From positions 1 to 33,988 of the forward strand of contig JAAFKL010000368.1 in the NCBI GenBank assembly GCA_021399405.1: a stretch of 33,988 bases of DNA, given 5' to 3'. The notes beneath the pieces are model-generated. The model was not told the origin of the DNA. It searched no databases and worked only from the letters and a program-made list of their open reading frames with translations. Source of the DNA: Candidatus Heimdallarchaeota archaeon (lineage in GTDB: Archaea > Asgardarchaeota > Heimdallarchaeia > Heimdallarchaeales > Kariarchaeaceae). The position numbers and the translations under genes are program-made. Each line of letters starts with the position of its first letter. Within the stretch, counting starts at the first letter, position 1. Shown in pieces: positions 8,601 to 16,379 of the stretch.

Positions 8601-10352
8601 TTGGTGTCGAAGGGTGATAAAACCGCCTCGGCTGATTTTTTAAACAACCTTAGTTCGTTTAAAAATAAGTACTTACAGTGGATAGAACAGAATACTCATT
8701 ATTTCTTAATAATTGTATTTACTGTCCTAGGTTTCGCTTATCGATTATTTCTAAGTATTGGTATCTACGGTATTCTTCACCCCGATGAAATCTATCAAGC
8801 TTTAGAAATGGGTCATAAGATTGCATACGGCTCAGCTATTATTCCTCCTGAATTTCAGAAAGAGAATCTACTGGAACCTTCCTATGCCGCTTCAAGAAGT
8901 TGGTCATTTCCCCTATTTTTTGCAATAATCATGAAAACTCTTAGCTTCATGAATTTGGACTATTTTAGAGTGATCCTACCTGTCATCAGATTTATTCTAG
9001 TAGTCAATGCAACTTTCTTGATTTATTCATCAAGGAAACTCGCATGGCAAATAACTAAAAACAAGAACGTTGAGCTTTTTACGACTGTATTTGTTGCGAT
9101 ATGGTTTAGACTCGCAGAATTCACTATCAGGTCCTTTAATAACACATTCTTCTTACCAATATTTATATTTGCAATTTATAGAATTCTACTAAGTTTGGAG
9201 ACCAAGGAAATAAGCTACTCTAATCACGTATTGGTTATTGTTGGTATAGGGCTGTCTACGTATAATCGGCTAGATCTATTTCTCATAGTCTTTGGTTTCT
9301 TTTTTATGACCTTCAGTTTTCGGAATCTTTCAATGTATTATCAATACGCCATTGATGGACTAATGGGCTGGGGATTGGGATTGAGTATTGATTACTATTA
9401 TTATGGTGGGTTGAAACTCCCTCCTCTGAATTGGATAAAATTCAATCTAATCGAGAATCGAGCTGATGTTTTCTCTGTGAGCAATTGGGATTACTATATT
9501 TATCAAGTAATAGTATTGGATGGTTTACTAAGCTTTGTAATATTCAATTTTTTCCTTATGATGATAATTACAACGTTGATTGTCAACGATCGAAAAACCG
9601 TTTACAAAGAAAATAAACTCATTTTTGATTCATACTTCAAACAATTTGTCAATGTAAGTATGATTTGGTTGGTTTATACTAGTTTTTGGAGAGAACTCAC
9701 AGTCGGAAAATTGATTAAATTTATAACAACAGGAGAGGGTTGGGAGCCAATTTCTCACAAAGAGGTGCGATTCATAATGGGAGGGCTTTTGCTATTACTC
9801 ATATTTCTTGCCACCGGCTTTCAAATCAGTATTATCTTATTGACCAAATTCATTAATTGGTTCGTTTTTGATGTAAAGAGAATAAAGAGGAAGAAAAATA
9901 TTCTAACTGAAATTAAATATTGGACCAATCTCATTGTACCGGCTATAATTATCCTTCTCATAGTGAATCAGTCTTTTTCATATGCAAATGAAAGACAATA
10001 TATCGAACAATTCGCTGATATTAATCACGCTCTTACATTTGTTGGGCATCAGGATGATGTTAGTGGGGTTGTAATCGGAGTGAACTGGTATCAAGCAGGA
10101 TCATACACATATTCCCATCTTAATAGTGATGTTCCCATTGTGTTTGTTAACTTTTTTGGAGTTGATGAATCGACTTACGTAGTAAATACGAAATTCATAA
10201 ATTCCTATGCTCAAGACCAAACTTATAATTATTTCATTGCTCCAGACTATCAATTCACGGTATATCCAGGGTTGTCTGCTGTACTATTACAAAATAATTG
10301 GATATTAATTAAAATATTTGAGGGTAAAGTCGATCTTTGGACTAGGGCTTAA
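8601..10352 (+). CDS. GT22-like (GT-C fold) polyprenyl-phosphate-mannose-dependent mannosyltransferase
   Basis: Predicted integral-membrane glycosyltransferase using a lipid-linked sugar donor on the outer face of the membrane. The first extracytosolic loop holds HPDE at residues 60-63, with Gln66 and Glu69. It is followed by RSWSFP at 99-104, which matches the HPDE-x-x-Q-x-x-E and RS-x-x-x-P signatures of the eukaryotic ALG9/PIG-B/PIG-Z family. About ten or more hydrophobic segments follow, then a soluble C-terminal part at about 470-583. The start is TTG (GTG is the next codon), 24-25 nt after a TATA-like box. It may add mannose to the glycan used by the STT3 at 28662. Other GT-C families remain possible. 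Its stop lies 1 nt from that of the convergent neighbour. Confidence 0.8.
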   Translation: MVSKGDKTASADFLNNLSSFKNKYLQWIEQNTHYFLIIVFTVLGFAYRLFLSIGIYGILHPDEIYQALEMGHKIAYGSAIIPPEFQKENLLEPSYAASRSWSFPLFFAIIMKTLSFMNLDYFRVILPVIRFILVVNATFLIYSSRKLAWQITKNKNVELFTTVFVAIWFRLAEFTIRSFNNTFFLPIFIFAIYRILLSLETKEISYSNHVLVIVGIGLSTYNRLDLFLIVFGFFFMTFSFRNLSMYYQYAIDGLMGWGLGLSIDYYYYGGLKLPPLNWIKFNLIENRADVFSVSNWDYYIYQVIVLDGLLSFVIFNFFLMMIITTLIVNDRKTVYKENKLIFDSYFKQFVNVSMIWLVYTSFWRELTVGKLIKFITTGEGWEPISHKEVRFIMGGLLLLLIFLATGFQISIILLTKFINWFVFDVKRIKRKKNILTEIKYWTNLIVPAIIILLIVNQSFSYANERQYIEQFADINHALTFVGHQDDVSGVVIGVNWYQAGSYTYSHLNSDVPIVFVNFFGVDESTYVVNTKFINSYAQDQTYNYFIAPDYQFTVYPGLSAVLLQNNWILIKIFEGKVDLWTRA

Positions 10353-10353
10353 T

Positions 10354-11952
10354 TTAGGTATCAACTTCGTAATAATAGACATCGGGCATAATTATTTCTT
10401 CTCTTTCCATCCTTGTTTCACTTGATTTTTCTTTGCTAATATTTGCAGAGCTTGAGCCTACATTAAAATGGGTAAGATCCAATTCATTTTCAATTTTACC
10501 TACTAATTTGAAGTAGGTCATTATCTCCTTACCATTGGGTGGATTGTCAATTGACCATTTAATGCTTACATTATTACCATTTTCTTGTTTTACTACTTCT
10601 CCATCATCTGAGTGGATACTGTTAACCTCAAATATTGAGGGAAATTTATCCTCAATATATAGATTAAGTTCACTGGAATTAATGGATTTTACCCCGTAGA
10701 CAACTCCCCAACCCTCTCCGTTCTTCAATGATTTAATAATTTTAACTACATCTGCAACCGGATTATCATTCTTATCAACAATGGTGATGATGTCTCGATA
10801 CATTTTTGGTGCCTGAGTGAGTTCATACTCTATTTTCATTTGAGTTAAAGCAGTCACGTTTGTGAAAGACCAAATTATTTCAGTACCGTGAGGTGTCTCA
10901 ACTAATTTTGCCCTTGGAGGTGCTATTTCTGGTTGACCTCGAACTACTTTTAGATCACGAGGTATTTGATCAAGTACCTTTACATCTTCTATTATTGGAG
11001 TTTTATCGTGAAATGTATAAGAGCTATCAATCCAAATATCCTTGCCTTCAAAATGAATATCATCTTGTAGTTGTAAAATATTTAAATCGTTATCATCACG
11101 CACAATGATGGTTCTCAACATTTTTTGATTCAATTTATATTCAATTTTTACCTCTTCATTTGGTCCTAATTGGGCAAGTTTCCAAACAATTACCAGTCCT
11201 TCATGTTTTTCTTCTTCACTTACCTTTTCCACCGATCCAGTTAGGTTTTTTTTGCTGATAACTCCGTAATCTGCAGGAATACATTCTGTGATTTCAATAC
11301 CAGTAATTGCACGCGGCTTCGAATTCATGTAAGTTGTAATTAGGGATATTTCATTTTTAATTGGAGAAAAATCAAAAGTAAAAACTAAATCATCAGTTTT
11401 TGTTTTTCCATCAGACTCGTATTTGAATTTGGATGTAGCAGATTGAGTTCGGCTCGCTTTATATTCTATTATAAACTTGTCAAGTATTCGTTCTAGTGCT
11501 TCGTGATCTTCAATTGCACCTTTAAGCGTACGGGTTACTCCTGTTATTGTTGGATCTGAAGCCTCAGGAACAATCTTTCTAATGTCGTCCGCAGTTAATA
11601 TAACCTCGTCTTCGACCTCGATTGGAGGTGTCTCTTCATACCGACCCTTGGTCGCATCTAAAATATCACTGTAAGCGACATGCAAACCTAGTTCAGGTAA
11701 ATATTCTTCTATCCATCGAGCAAGTCTTGTATCCTGGATTGCTGATACTCTCAAGGAGCTACTCCATAAGTTTCTAAGTACGACTATAAATTGTTCTAGA
11801 GATGAAAATTTGTTTGTTGATACCTCATGTCTTCTCTCGAGGAGGGTCAAGGATCCCTTGAATTCTTTTCCAAATCTTTTGCTTTCTAACTCACAATGAA
11901 TTCTAAAGACGGGTGTACCCCAAATCAATTTGCCTTTTAGTTCGTAACTCAT
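10354..11952 (-). CDS. Protein with three beta-sandwich repeats (DUF11-like), probably cytosolic
   Basis: I do not recognise the whole protein. Residues 1-110 form an N-terminal domain and 110-135 are acidic. Three repeats of about 90-110 residues then occupy roughly 190-280, 300-400 and 410-490. Each has an [IF]P-containing strand (225, 330, 437), a Trp strand (VIVWKL, IIWSF, IKWSI; Trp257, Trp361, Trp466) and an ending strand (KIEYKL, KIEYEL, MTYFKL). The Trp-to-ending distance is exactly 12 residues in all three. This pattern resembles DUF11-type beta-sandwich repeats of archaeal and bacterial surface proteins. There is no signal peptide or membrane segment, so export is not supported. It may be a scaffold or adhesion-like module. 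The ATG is clear and the gene is divergent from the first MFS gene. Confidence 0.8.
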   Translation of the reverse strand: MSYELKGKLIWGTPVFRIHCELESKRFGKEFKGSLTLLERRHEVSTNKFSSLEQFIVVLRNLWSSSLRVSAIQDTRLARWIEEYLPELGLHVAYSDILDATKGRYEETPPIEVEDEVILTADDIRKIVPEASDPTITGVTRTLKGAIEDHEALERILDKFIIEYKASRTQSATSKFKYESDGKTKTDDLVFTFDFSPIKNEISLITTYMNSKPRAITGIEITECIPADYGVISKKNLTGSVEKVSEEEKHEGLVIVWKLAQLGPNEEVKIEYKLNQKMLRTIIVRDDNDLNILQLQDDIHFEGKDIWIDSSYTFHDKTPIIEDVKVLDQIPRDLKVVRGQPEIAPPRAKLVETPHGTEIIWSFTNVTALTQMKIEYELTQAPKMYRDIITIVDKNDNPVADVVKIIKSLKNGEGWGVVYGVKSINSSELNLYIEDKFPSIFEVNSIHSDDGEVVKQENGNNVSIKWSIDNPPNGKEIMTYFKLVGKIENELDLTHFNVGSSSANISKEKSSETRMEREEIIMPDVYYYEVDT

Positions 11953-12030
11953 TTTTTTAACTGCATATGAATAAAGGATAGTTGATAATTAAAAGATTAG
12001 TAACATAAATGATTTATCGCAAATTACATG

Positions 12031-12048
12031 ATGATAATTGTATATCAT
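12031..12048. promoter_or_regulatory. Inverted repeat ATGATA-N6-TATCAT in a divergent promoter region
   Basis: A perfect 6-bp inverted repeat with a 6-nt spacer lies between the divergent genes starting at 11952 and 12134. The same half-sites recur at 33383-33397. AT-rich composition makes chance occurrence possible. Confidence 0.25.
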
Positions 12049-12133
12049 ATTTTATTTCAGTAAATTAAATCATCAACACACGAAAAATTAGGTATAAGAT
12101 TTTATAGTTTTAAGTGACAAAAATCTTGCTGAT

Positions 12134-13510
12134 ATGACAAACGAGTGGCTAAGCCAGCGGATGGGGATTTCTGATATCGAGATAGAAGCTCAATCGATTA
12201 CGCAACGTTATTTGCTTGTAGATTCTATAAGGACACTATCTAATGCGTTTGTTCAGATATTTGTTTTATTGTATATTATTGAAGTTTTGGGATTTTATCA
12301 AGCTGGAATCGTTTTAGGAATTAATTTGATTGCTTCATCAATCATTGATTATCCCACTGGTGGATTGGCAGATACAATTGGTCACAAAAAAGTACTCCTG
12401 ATTGCCTATGTTTTCCATATTTTATTTTATGGGATTATTTTGATCGCTTCCACCTTTGATCATTTTGTGATTGCCTCACTTATTTGGGCGATTGCATTTG
12501 CACAGGAAAGCGGAGCCCTAGAAGCTTGGTTTGATAATTCGTACAAAATTACTTCTAAAAAAAGTGATATCGATAGAAAGATCTATGGAGTTTTTCAAGG
12601 AAAGAAATTAGGGATTAACCAAGCTATTAATGCCATATTTTTTGTAGTAGGTGGAATTATCTCTCAACAATTTAGCAGGCAAATCCTATTTACTGTTAAT
12701 ATTGGGGTTCTTGTATTTGTTTTTCTTGCAATTTTTTTCCTTATTTATTCTCCAAATAATAAGTCTGTAATGGAATCAACAGATGAAGAAGAAGTAGATC
12801 AGGATAATGAAAGCTCCATCCTTCAAACCTTATTAGAGGGGATCAGATTTGCAACCTACAACAAAAGAAATGGATACTATTTTTTGGGACAGTCAATTCT
12901 CTTTGCAACTGGGACAGTATGGTATTTATTATTTCTCTTCCCATATTATAGCTCATATTCTGGTGGAAGAGATGATATTACTGGTGTTCTGCGATCTATA
13001 TTATTCTTGATTGGGATACTAGCAGCTTTTATTGCTGCAAAATTATCAAAGTCAATTAAAAACTTACCAAAATGGATAATAATTTCAAGTTTAATGATAG
13101 ATTCAGTTTTTCTATTTGTTAATTACATTTATTACATTTTAGTCCCACCACCAACCCAATTTGAACTCCTCCCATTTATCGGTGTAATTCTCGTATTCAA
13201 TACAACTGGAGGTTTGTTTCTTGCTTTGTTTATTATAATTTTGGGTAAATATGAATTAGATTACTTTCCAGATAATCTGAGAAACAGTCTTCTCTCATTT
13301 CGTGCTAGTCTTGCAACTGCATTTGCATTTCCTTTACAGATATTTGCAGGATGGGTGGTTGTAACCTATAATTTTGCCACTGGAATATTGGTTCTGGCAT
13401 TGATATCTGTTGTTGGAATTTCTGTTCTATCTTTGAGTTTTAGAAACCCCCTAGAAGACTATCAATCACAAAAAGAACGAGTCGCAAATTATGTTACACC
13501 CACCGGTTGA
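12134..13510 (+). CDS. MFS transporter, first of a tandem pair
   Basis: Predicted 12-helix Major Facilitator Superfamily transporter. After a roughly 25-residue polar N terminus come paired hydrophobic helices. The loop 2-3 motif DYPTGGLADTIGHK is at residues 72-85, and AQESGAL-x-x-W-x-DNSYK is at 123-138. A charged, acidic central loop at about 210-230 separates the two halves. The length of 458 is typical. The substrate is not predictable; drug or metabolite efflux would be usual for this type. A TATA-like TTTATAGT at 12101-12108 precedes the ATG by about 30 nt. The next gene encodes a paralogue with the same two motifs, so the pair arose by tandem duplication. Confidence 0.9.
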   Translation: MTNEWLSQRMGISDIEIEAQSITQRYLLVDSIRTLSNAFVQIFVLLYIIEVLGFYQAGIVLGINLIASSIIDYPTGGLADTIGHKKVLLIAYVFHILFYGIILIASTFDHFVIASLIWAIAFAQESGALEAWFDNSYKITSKKSDIDRKIYGVFQGKKLGINQAINAIFFVVGGIISQQFSRQILFTVNIGVLVFVFLAIFFLIYSPNNKSVMESTDEEEVDQDNESSILQTLLEGIRFATYNKRNGYYFLGQSILFATGTVWYLLFLFPYYSSYSGGRDDITGVLRSILFLIGILAAFIAAKLSKSIKNLPKWIIISSLMIDSVFLFVNYIYYILVPPPTQFELLPFIGVILVFNTTGGLFLALFIIILGKYELDYFPDNLRNSLLSFRASLATAFAFPLQIFAGWVVVTYNFATGILVLALISVVGISVLSLSFRNPLEDYQSQKERVANYVTPTG

Positions 13511-13660
13511 TAATTACTTCCTCTTGTGATATTTCTAAGAATAAAGTTGAATTAAGAAATTAACAGTTTAAGTTCCACAAACGGAGTTTGACCTTCTATT
13601 TAAATAATCAAACAGTAGTATAGTTATGGAAATTTATTATTTTGACGGAGAATATTAGCG

Positions 13661-15010
13661 ATGTCATTTTATAACAATTTTATAGGGCTGAAAGAGCTCC
13701 CCAAAGAAGCTAGATCAATTATACGAAACTATTCATTTATTGATATTCTCGTTTCATTCAGTTTTAGTTTAACAAACACATTCTATATTTTGTACATCAT
13801 CGATACGGTCGGATTCAGAGAAGCTGGGGTCATTACTGCAATCTCAGTTGGTGTTCAATTGCTAATAGACTATCCGAGTGGTTCTCTTGGTGATCTGATA
13901 GGTCATAAATGGGTATTTACAATGGCTCTGATTAGTTTCTCAATATCGTTCTATCTAATGTCCGTGGCTATTGTTTTTTCTGATTTCGTTATTGCAGCAA
14001 TATTTTTTGGATTTTCAAATGCTCAGGCTTCAGGTGCATTACAATCCTGGCTCGATAATAGTTATAAAAATATAAAAGACAACCCTGATGCTGATAGAAA
14101 GAATTATGGTTACTCTATGAATAAAATCAGAGCTATATCAAGTTTAATTATGGGTATGAGTTTCATGCTAGGTGGTTTTCTAACTCTCCACGTATCAAGA
14201 CAGGTGTTATTTAGATTCCAGTCTGTATTAATTCTAATCACAGCATTTCTTGTATTGAAAATCTTAAACAATTCTTCCACAACGACAGAAGGGAGATTGG
14301 GAGAGGATAAATCTGTATTTAAAGAATATATGCACTTTTTAAAAGGAGGGATAAAATTCTTATTTTCTTCTCGAAAGGCATTTACCTTCATTCTTGGAAT
14401 GTCATTGATGCAAGTTACCTGGGCAATTTGGGCGACACTTTTATTATTCCCACTTTATTTTGGATATACTGGTTCAGATTCGATAGCTGGAGTACTTAGA
14501 TCCTCCATATTCTTTGCAGGCGTAATCGCACAAATAATGGTTTCAGGATTGACTAAAAAAGTTGAAAATGACAAATTACCCTTGTTTATGTTAGTACAAG
14601 GCTTAATGTTATTCTTTGGGGCAATTACCTTACTTTATTTTGTTCCAATACAAAATTCCTTCAATCTTTTTGGTTCCGTGTTAGTTTTCGTCTTAATGTT
14701 GACTTCAGTAAGTTTCTTGATGCCATTCATACAAACTATAGTTCAGAGATTGTTTGTAGATTTTGTTCCCTCAGAAAATAGAAATGGAGTCTATTCGCTA
14801 ATGCCAACGATAAGTGGGTTGTTCACTGTTCCACTATTACCCATTGTAGGGTCAATAGTTCAGACTTCGGGGTTAATCTCCGGTTTATGGTTAATTGTAG
14901 GAATTCTGATGAGCTCGTTATTCTTTGTATGGATCGCAATTAATTCTGATGACAAAAGTTATTCTGTGCCAATATCTGTATCTAAAGTAGCTCCAATAGC
15001 TGGCAATTGA
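13661..15010 (+). CDS. MFS transporter, second of a tandem pair
   Basis: Paralogue of the upstream MFS gene, with the same architecture and shared motifs: DYPSGSLGDLIGHK at residues 70-83 and AQASGAL-x-x-W-x-DNSYK at 121-136. It has 449 residues with about 12 hydrophobic helices and a polar central loop near 205-225. The 150-nt gap to the first copy contains its own TATA-like TTTATTATTT (about 13632-13641) roughly 24 nt before the ATG, so the copies need not be co-transcribed. Divergence outside the motifs suggests an old duplication and perhaps different substrates. The substrate is unknown. Confidence 0.9.
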   Translation: MSFYNNFIGLKELPKEARSIIRNYSFIDILVSFSFSLTNTFYILYIIDTVGFREAGVITAISVGVQLLIDYPSGSLGDLIGHKWVFTMALISFSISFYLMSVAIVFSDFVIAAIFFGFSNAQASGALQSWLDNSYKNIKDNPDADRKNYGYSMNKIRAISSLIMGMSFMLGGFLTLHVSRQVLFRFQSVLILITAFLVLKILNNSSTTTEGRLGEDKSVFKEYMHFLKGGIKFLFSSRKAFTFILGMSLMQVTWAIWATLLLFPLYFGYTGSDSIAGVLRSSIFFAGVIAQIMVSGLTKKVENDKLPLFMLVQGLMLFFGAITLLYFVPIQNSFNLFGSVLVFVLMLTSVSFLMPFIQTIVQRLFVDFVPSENRNGVYSLMPTISGLFTVPLLPIVGSIVQTSGLISGLWLIVGILMSSLFFVWIAINSDDKSYSVPISVSKVAPIAGN

Positions 15011-15033
15011 AGTTCTGGTGTGAAAATTTTAAG

Positions 15034-15357
15034 TCATCTTGATCTTAATCGATAATGCATATAATCAAGTGTTTCTTTATTTACTTCAAACAATGAGAAT
15101 AGTTGTTTTCCTTCATCTAATAGATTGCTAATTGAATATCTAACTAATCTCTCAGCCTCTTCATGTGATGTATTTTCTTTGAATTTATCACATTCATTTT
15201 CGTAATGATTCACCAACTCAGTAATGGAAATTATTTTGAAATGATTTGCGTCATGATTCCTAATATAATCAAACATCATAATCAATTCATCAAGGTCTAA
15301 TAAAGCCTTGTTGCAAGACCTGCAACTTATGTATTTAATTGAGGGTGCATCATCCAT
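15034..15357 (-). CDS. Small protein with CxxC...HxxxxC, possible zinc finger
   Basis: The 107-residue protein matches no family I recognise. Cys12 and Cys15 (SCRSC) with His51 and Cys56 (H-x4-C) could form a single zinc site. The rest is predicted mainly helical and acidic (LDLDELIMMFDYI, SHEEAERLVRYSISNLLDEG). It has no signal peptide or membrane segment. It lies convergent to the second MFS gene, ending 23 nt from it, and divergent from the HIT gene. Two nearly adjacent in-frame and out-of-frame ATGs occur at the 5' end; the in-frame one at 15357 was used. It might be a small regulatory or protein-binding factor; that is a guess. Confidence 0.65.
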   Translation of the reverse strand: MDDAPSIKYISCRSCNKALLDLDELIMMFDYIRNHDANHFKIISITELVNHYENECDKFKENTSHEEAERLVRYSISNLLDEGKQLFSLFEVNKETLDYMHYRLRSR

Positions 15358-15400
15358 TAAATTTTAGAATTACAGATTAACATAAAGGATTTACTCCTAA

Positions 15401-15420
15401 TGGATGATTATAACCATCCA
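15401..15420. repeat. Inverted repeat TGGATG-N8-CATCCA
   Basis: A perfect 6-bp stem with an 8-nt loop (ATTATAAC) in the intergenic region between the divergent Cys-containing protein and HIT genes. It could be an operator or an RNA hairpin, but there is no downstream T-run to suggest a terminator. Confidence 0.3.
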
Positions 15421-15504
15421 CAAGTAAGATATTCTTTACAATATCATTGAGGTGAATAATTTTTTACCCCAAACCTCTTTATTTTAGTTCGCAAAATCTT
15501 AATT

Positions 15505-15915
15505 ATGGATTGCTTGGTTTGTACGGCAATAGAAACAGGGGTAAATCCTTTTGGATCCCCAACAATTATTGAAACAGAGAATATTATAGGACTTGTAATA
15601 ACCAAAGAAGCTGCTTCAAGGGGACATTGTATTTTCTTACCTAAAGTACACGTAGACAAAATGCATAAAGTTGAAGATGAGGTTTTAGCTGAAATTGTGA
15701 AAACAATAAAAAGAGTTGTTAAAGCTATGAAATTGGAAAATTATAATGTCTTACAAAATAACGGCGCAATGGCTTTTCAAACTTTATTTCATGTACACTT
15801 CCACCTTATCCCTAAAAATAGTGAAGAGGATGGGTTGATGTATCTTAGAGATAAGAATCAAATGAAGGAATTTGATCAAACAGGTGTAGCAGAGCAGATT
15901 ATTGCAAATCTCTAA
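15505..15915 (+). CDS. HIT-family (histidine triad) nucleotide-binding hydrolase
   Basis: HIT proteins hydrolyse nucleotide conjugates such as adenosine phosphoramidates or Ap4A through a nucleotidylated histidine. The triad HVHFHLIP is at residues 96-103, with His98 expected to be the nucleophile by family alignment. The N-terminal half has the family pattern GH-x-IFLPKVHV at 40-50. Cys3 and Cys6 suggest the structural zinc found in Hint-type members. At 136 residues it is a complete single-domain member. The ATG is about 23 nt downstream of a TATA-like TTTATTTT (15478-15485), consistent with a leaderless mRNA. The exact substrate is not deducible. Confidence 0.93.
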   Translation: MDCLVCTAIETGVNPFGSPTIIETENIIGLVITKEAASRGHCIFLPKVHVDKMHKVEDEVLAEIVKTIKRVVKAMKLENYNVLQNNGAMAFQTLFHVHFHLIPKNSEEDGLMYLRDKNQMKEFDQTGVAEQIIANL

Positions 15916-15925
15916 TAATTAGGTT

Positions 15926-15941
15926 GTACTATGCATACTAC
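15926..15941. promoter_or_regulatory. Upstream palindrome before the PadR gene
   Basis: GTACTATGCATACTAC is a 16-bp palindrome with one mismatched pair and a perfect TATGCATA core. It lies about 20 bp (two helical turns) centre-to-centre from the palindrome at 15943-15963. It is a candidate second PadR operator. Confidence 0.45.
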
Positions 15942-15942
15942 T

Positions 15943-15963
15943 ATATTATGATCGACATAATAT
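15943..15963. promoter_or_regulatory. Perfect 8-5-8 palindrome at the PadR promoter
   Basis: The half-sites ATATTATG and CATAATAT are separated by ATCGA. The right half overlaps the TATA-like element (about 15958-15970) that sits about 25 nt before the TTG start at 15990. This position suits steric repression by the encoded PadR protein (autoregulation, inferred). Confidence 0.55.
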
Positions 15964-15989
15964 TATATGATTAACCAAATTTAATTTTA

Positions 15990-16379
15990 TTGAAGGAAAC
16001 GAAGGATTCGGCTCTTCAAGAATATTTAGATGGTTGGAGTAGCAGAATACGTGGATCTTTATTAGAGATGGCGATTTTGTATCAAGCTGCATATTCTGAA
16101 AGAGTTTACCCATATTCAATGAAAAAAGATTTAGATGCTAAGTGGGGTAGTTTTAGCCCTCCTTTGCCTACTATTTATTCAGCGATAAACCGCATGGTTA
16201 AAGCAAAATTGATTGATACAACTGCAGAAATTATCAATTCACGCGTCCAGAAAAAGGTAAAAATTTTGGATAATGGCTGGGAAATCCTTGAAATGATGCA
16301 AGGGGAATTGAAAAACTTCCTCTCAGTGTTTGAGTATCACGAGAAGGAACTTGACTTTCAAAAGAGGAAGCAAAAATGA
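15990..16379 (+). CDS. PadR-family transcriptional regulator
   Basis: Predicted winged-helix DNA-binding regulator. Residues about 20-95 show the PadR pattern: a first helix RGSLLEMAILYQ, the YPYSMKKDLDAKW segment, the recognition helix LPTIYSAINRMVKAKLI and a wing with KKVKIL. A C-terminal helix at 98-128 probably dimerises. At 129 residues it is a short PadR member. The start is TTG, chosen because it lies about 25 nt after a TATA-like box and no ATG is better placed. Two palindromes directly upstream suggest autoregulation. The stop overlaps the next ATG by 4 nt (ATGA), so the two genes are translationally coupled, as PadR/HAAS-domain pairs are in bacteria. Confidence 0.88.
   Translation: MKETKDSALQEYLDGWSSRIRGSLLEMAILYQAAYSERVYPYSMKKDLDAKWGSFSPPLPTIYSAINRMVKAKLIDTTAEIINSRVQKKVKILDNGWEILEMMQGELKNFLSVFEYHEKELDFQKRKQK

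Noticed and set aside
13586..13613. Inverted repeat GTTTGA-N16-TCAAAC between the two MFS genes
   Set aside because: The spacer is long and the arms short; it is likely chance in AT-rich intergenic DNA.
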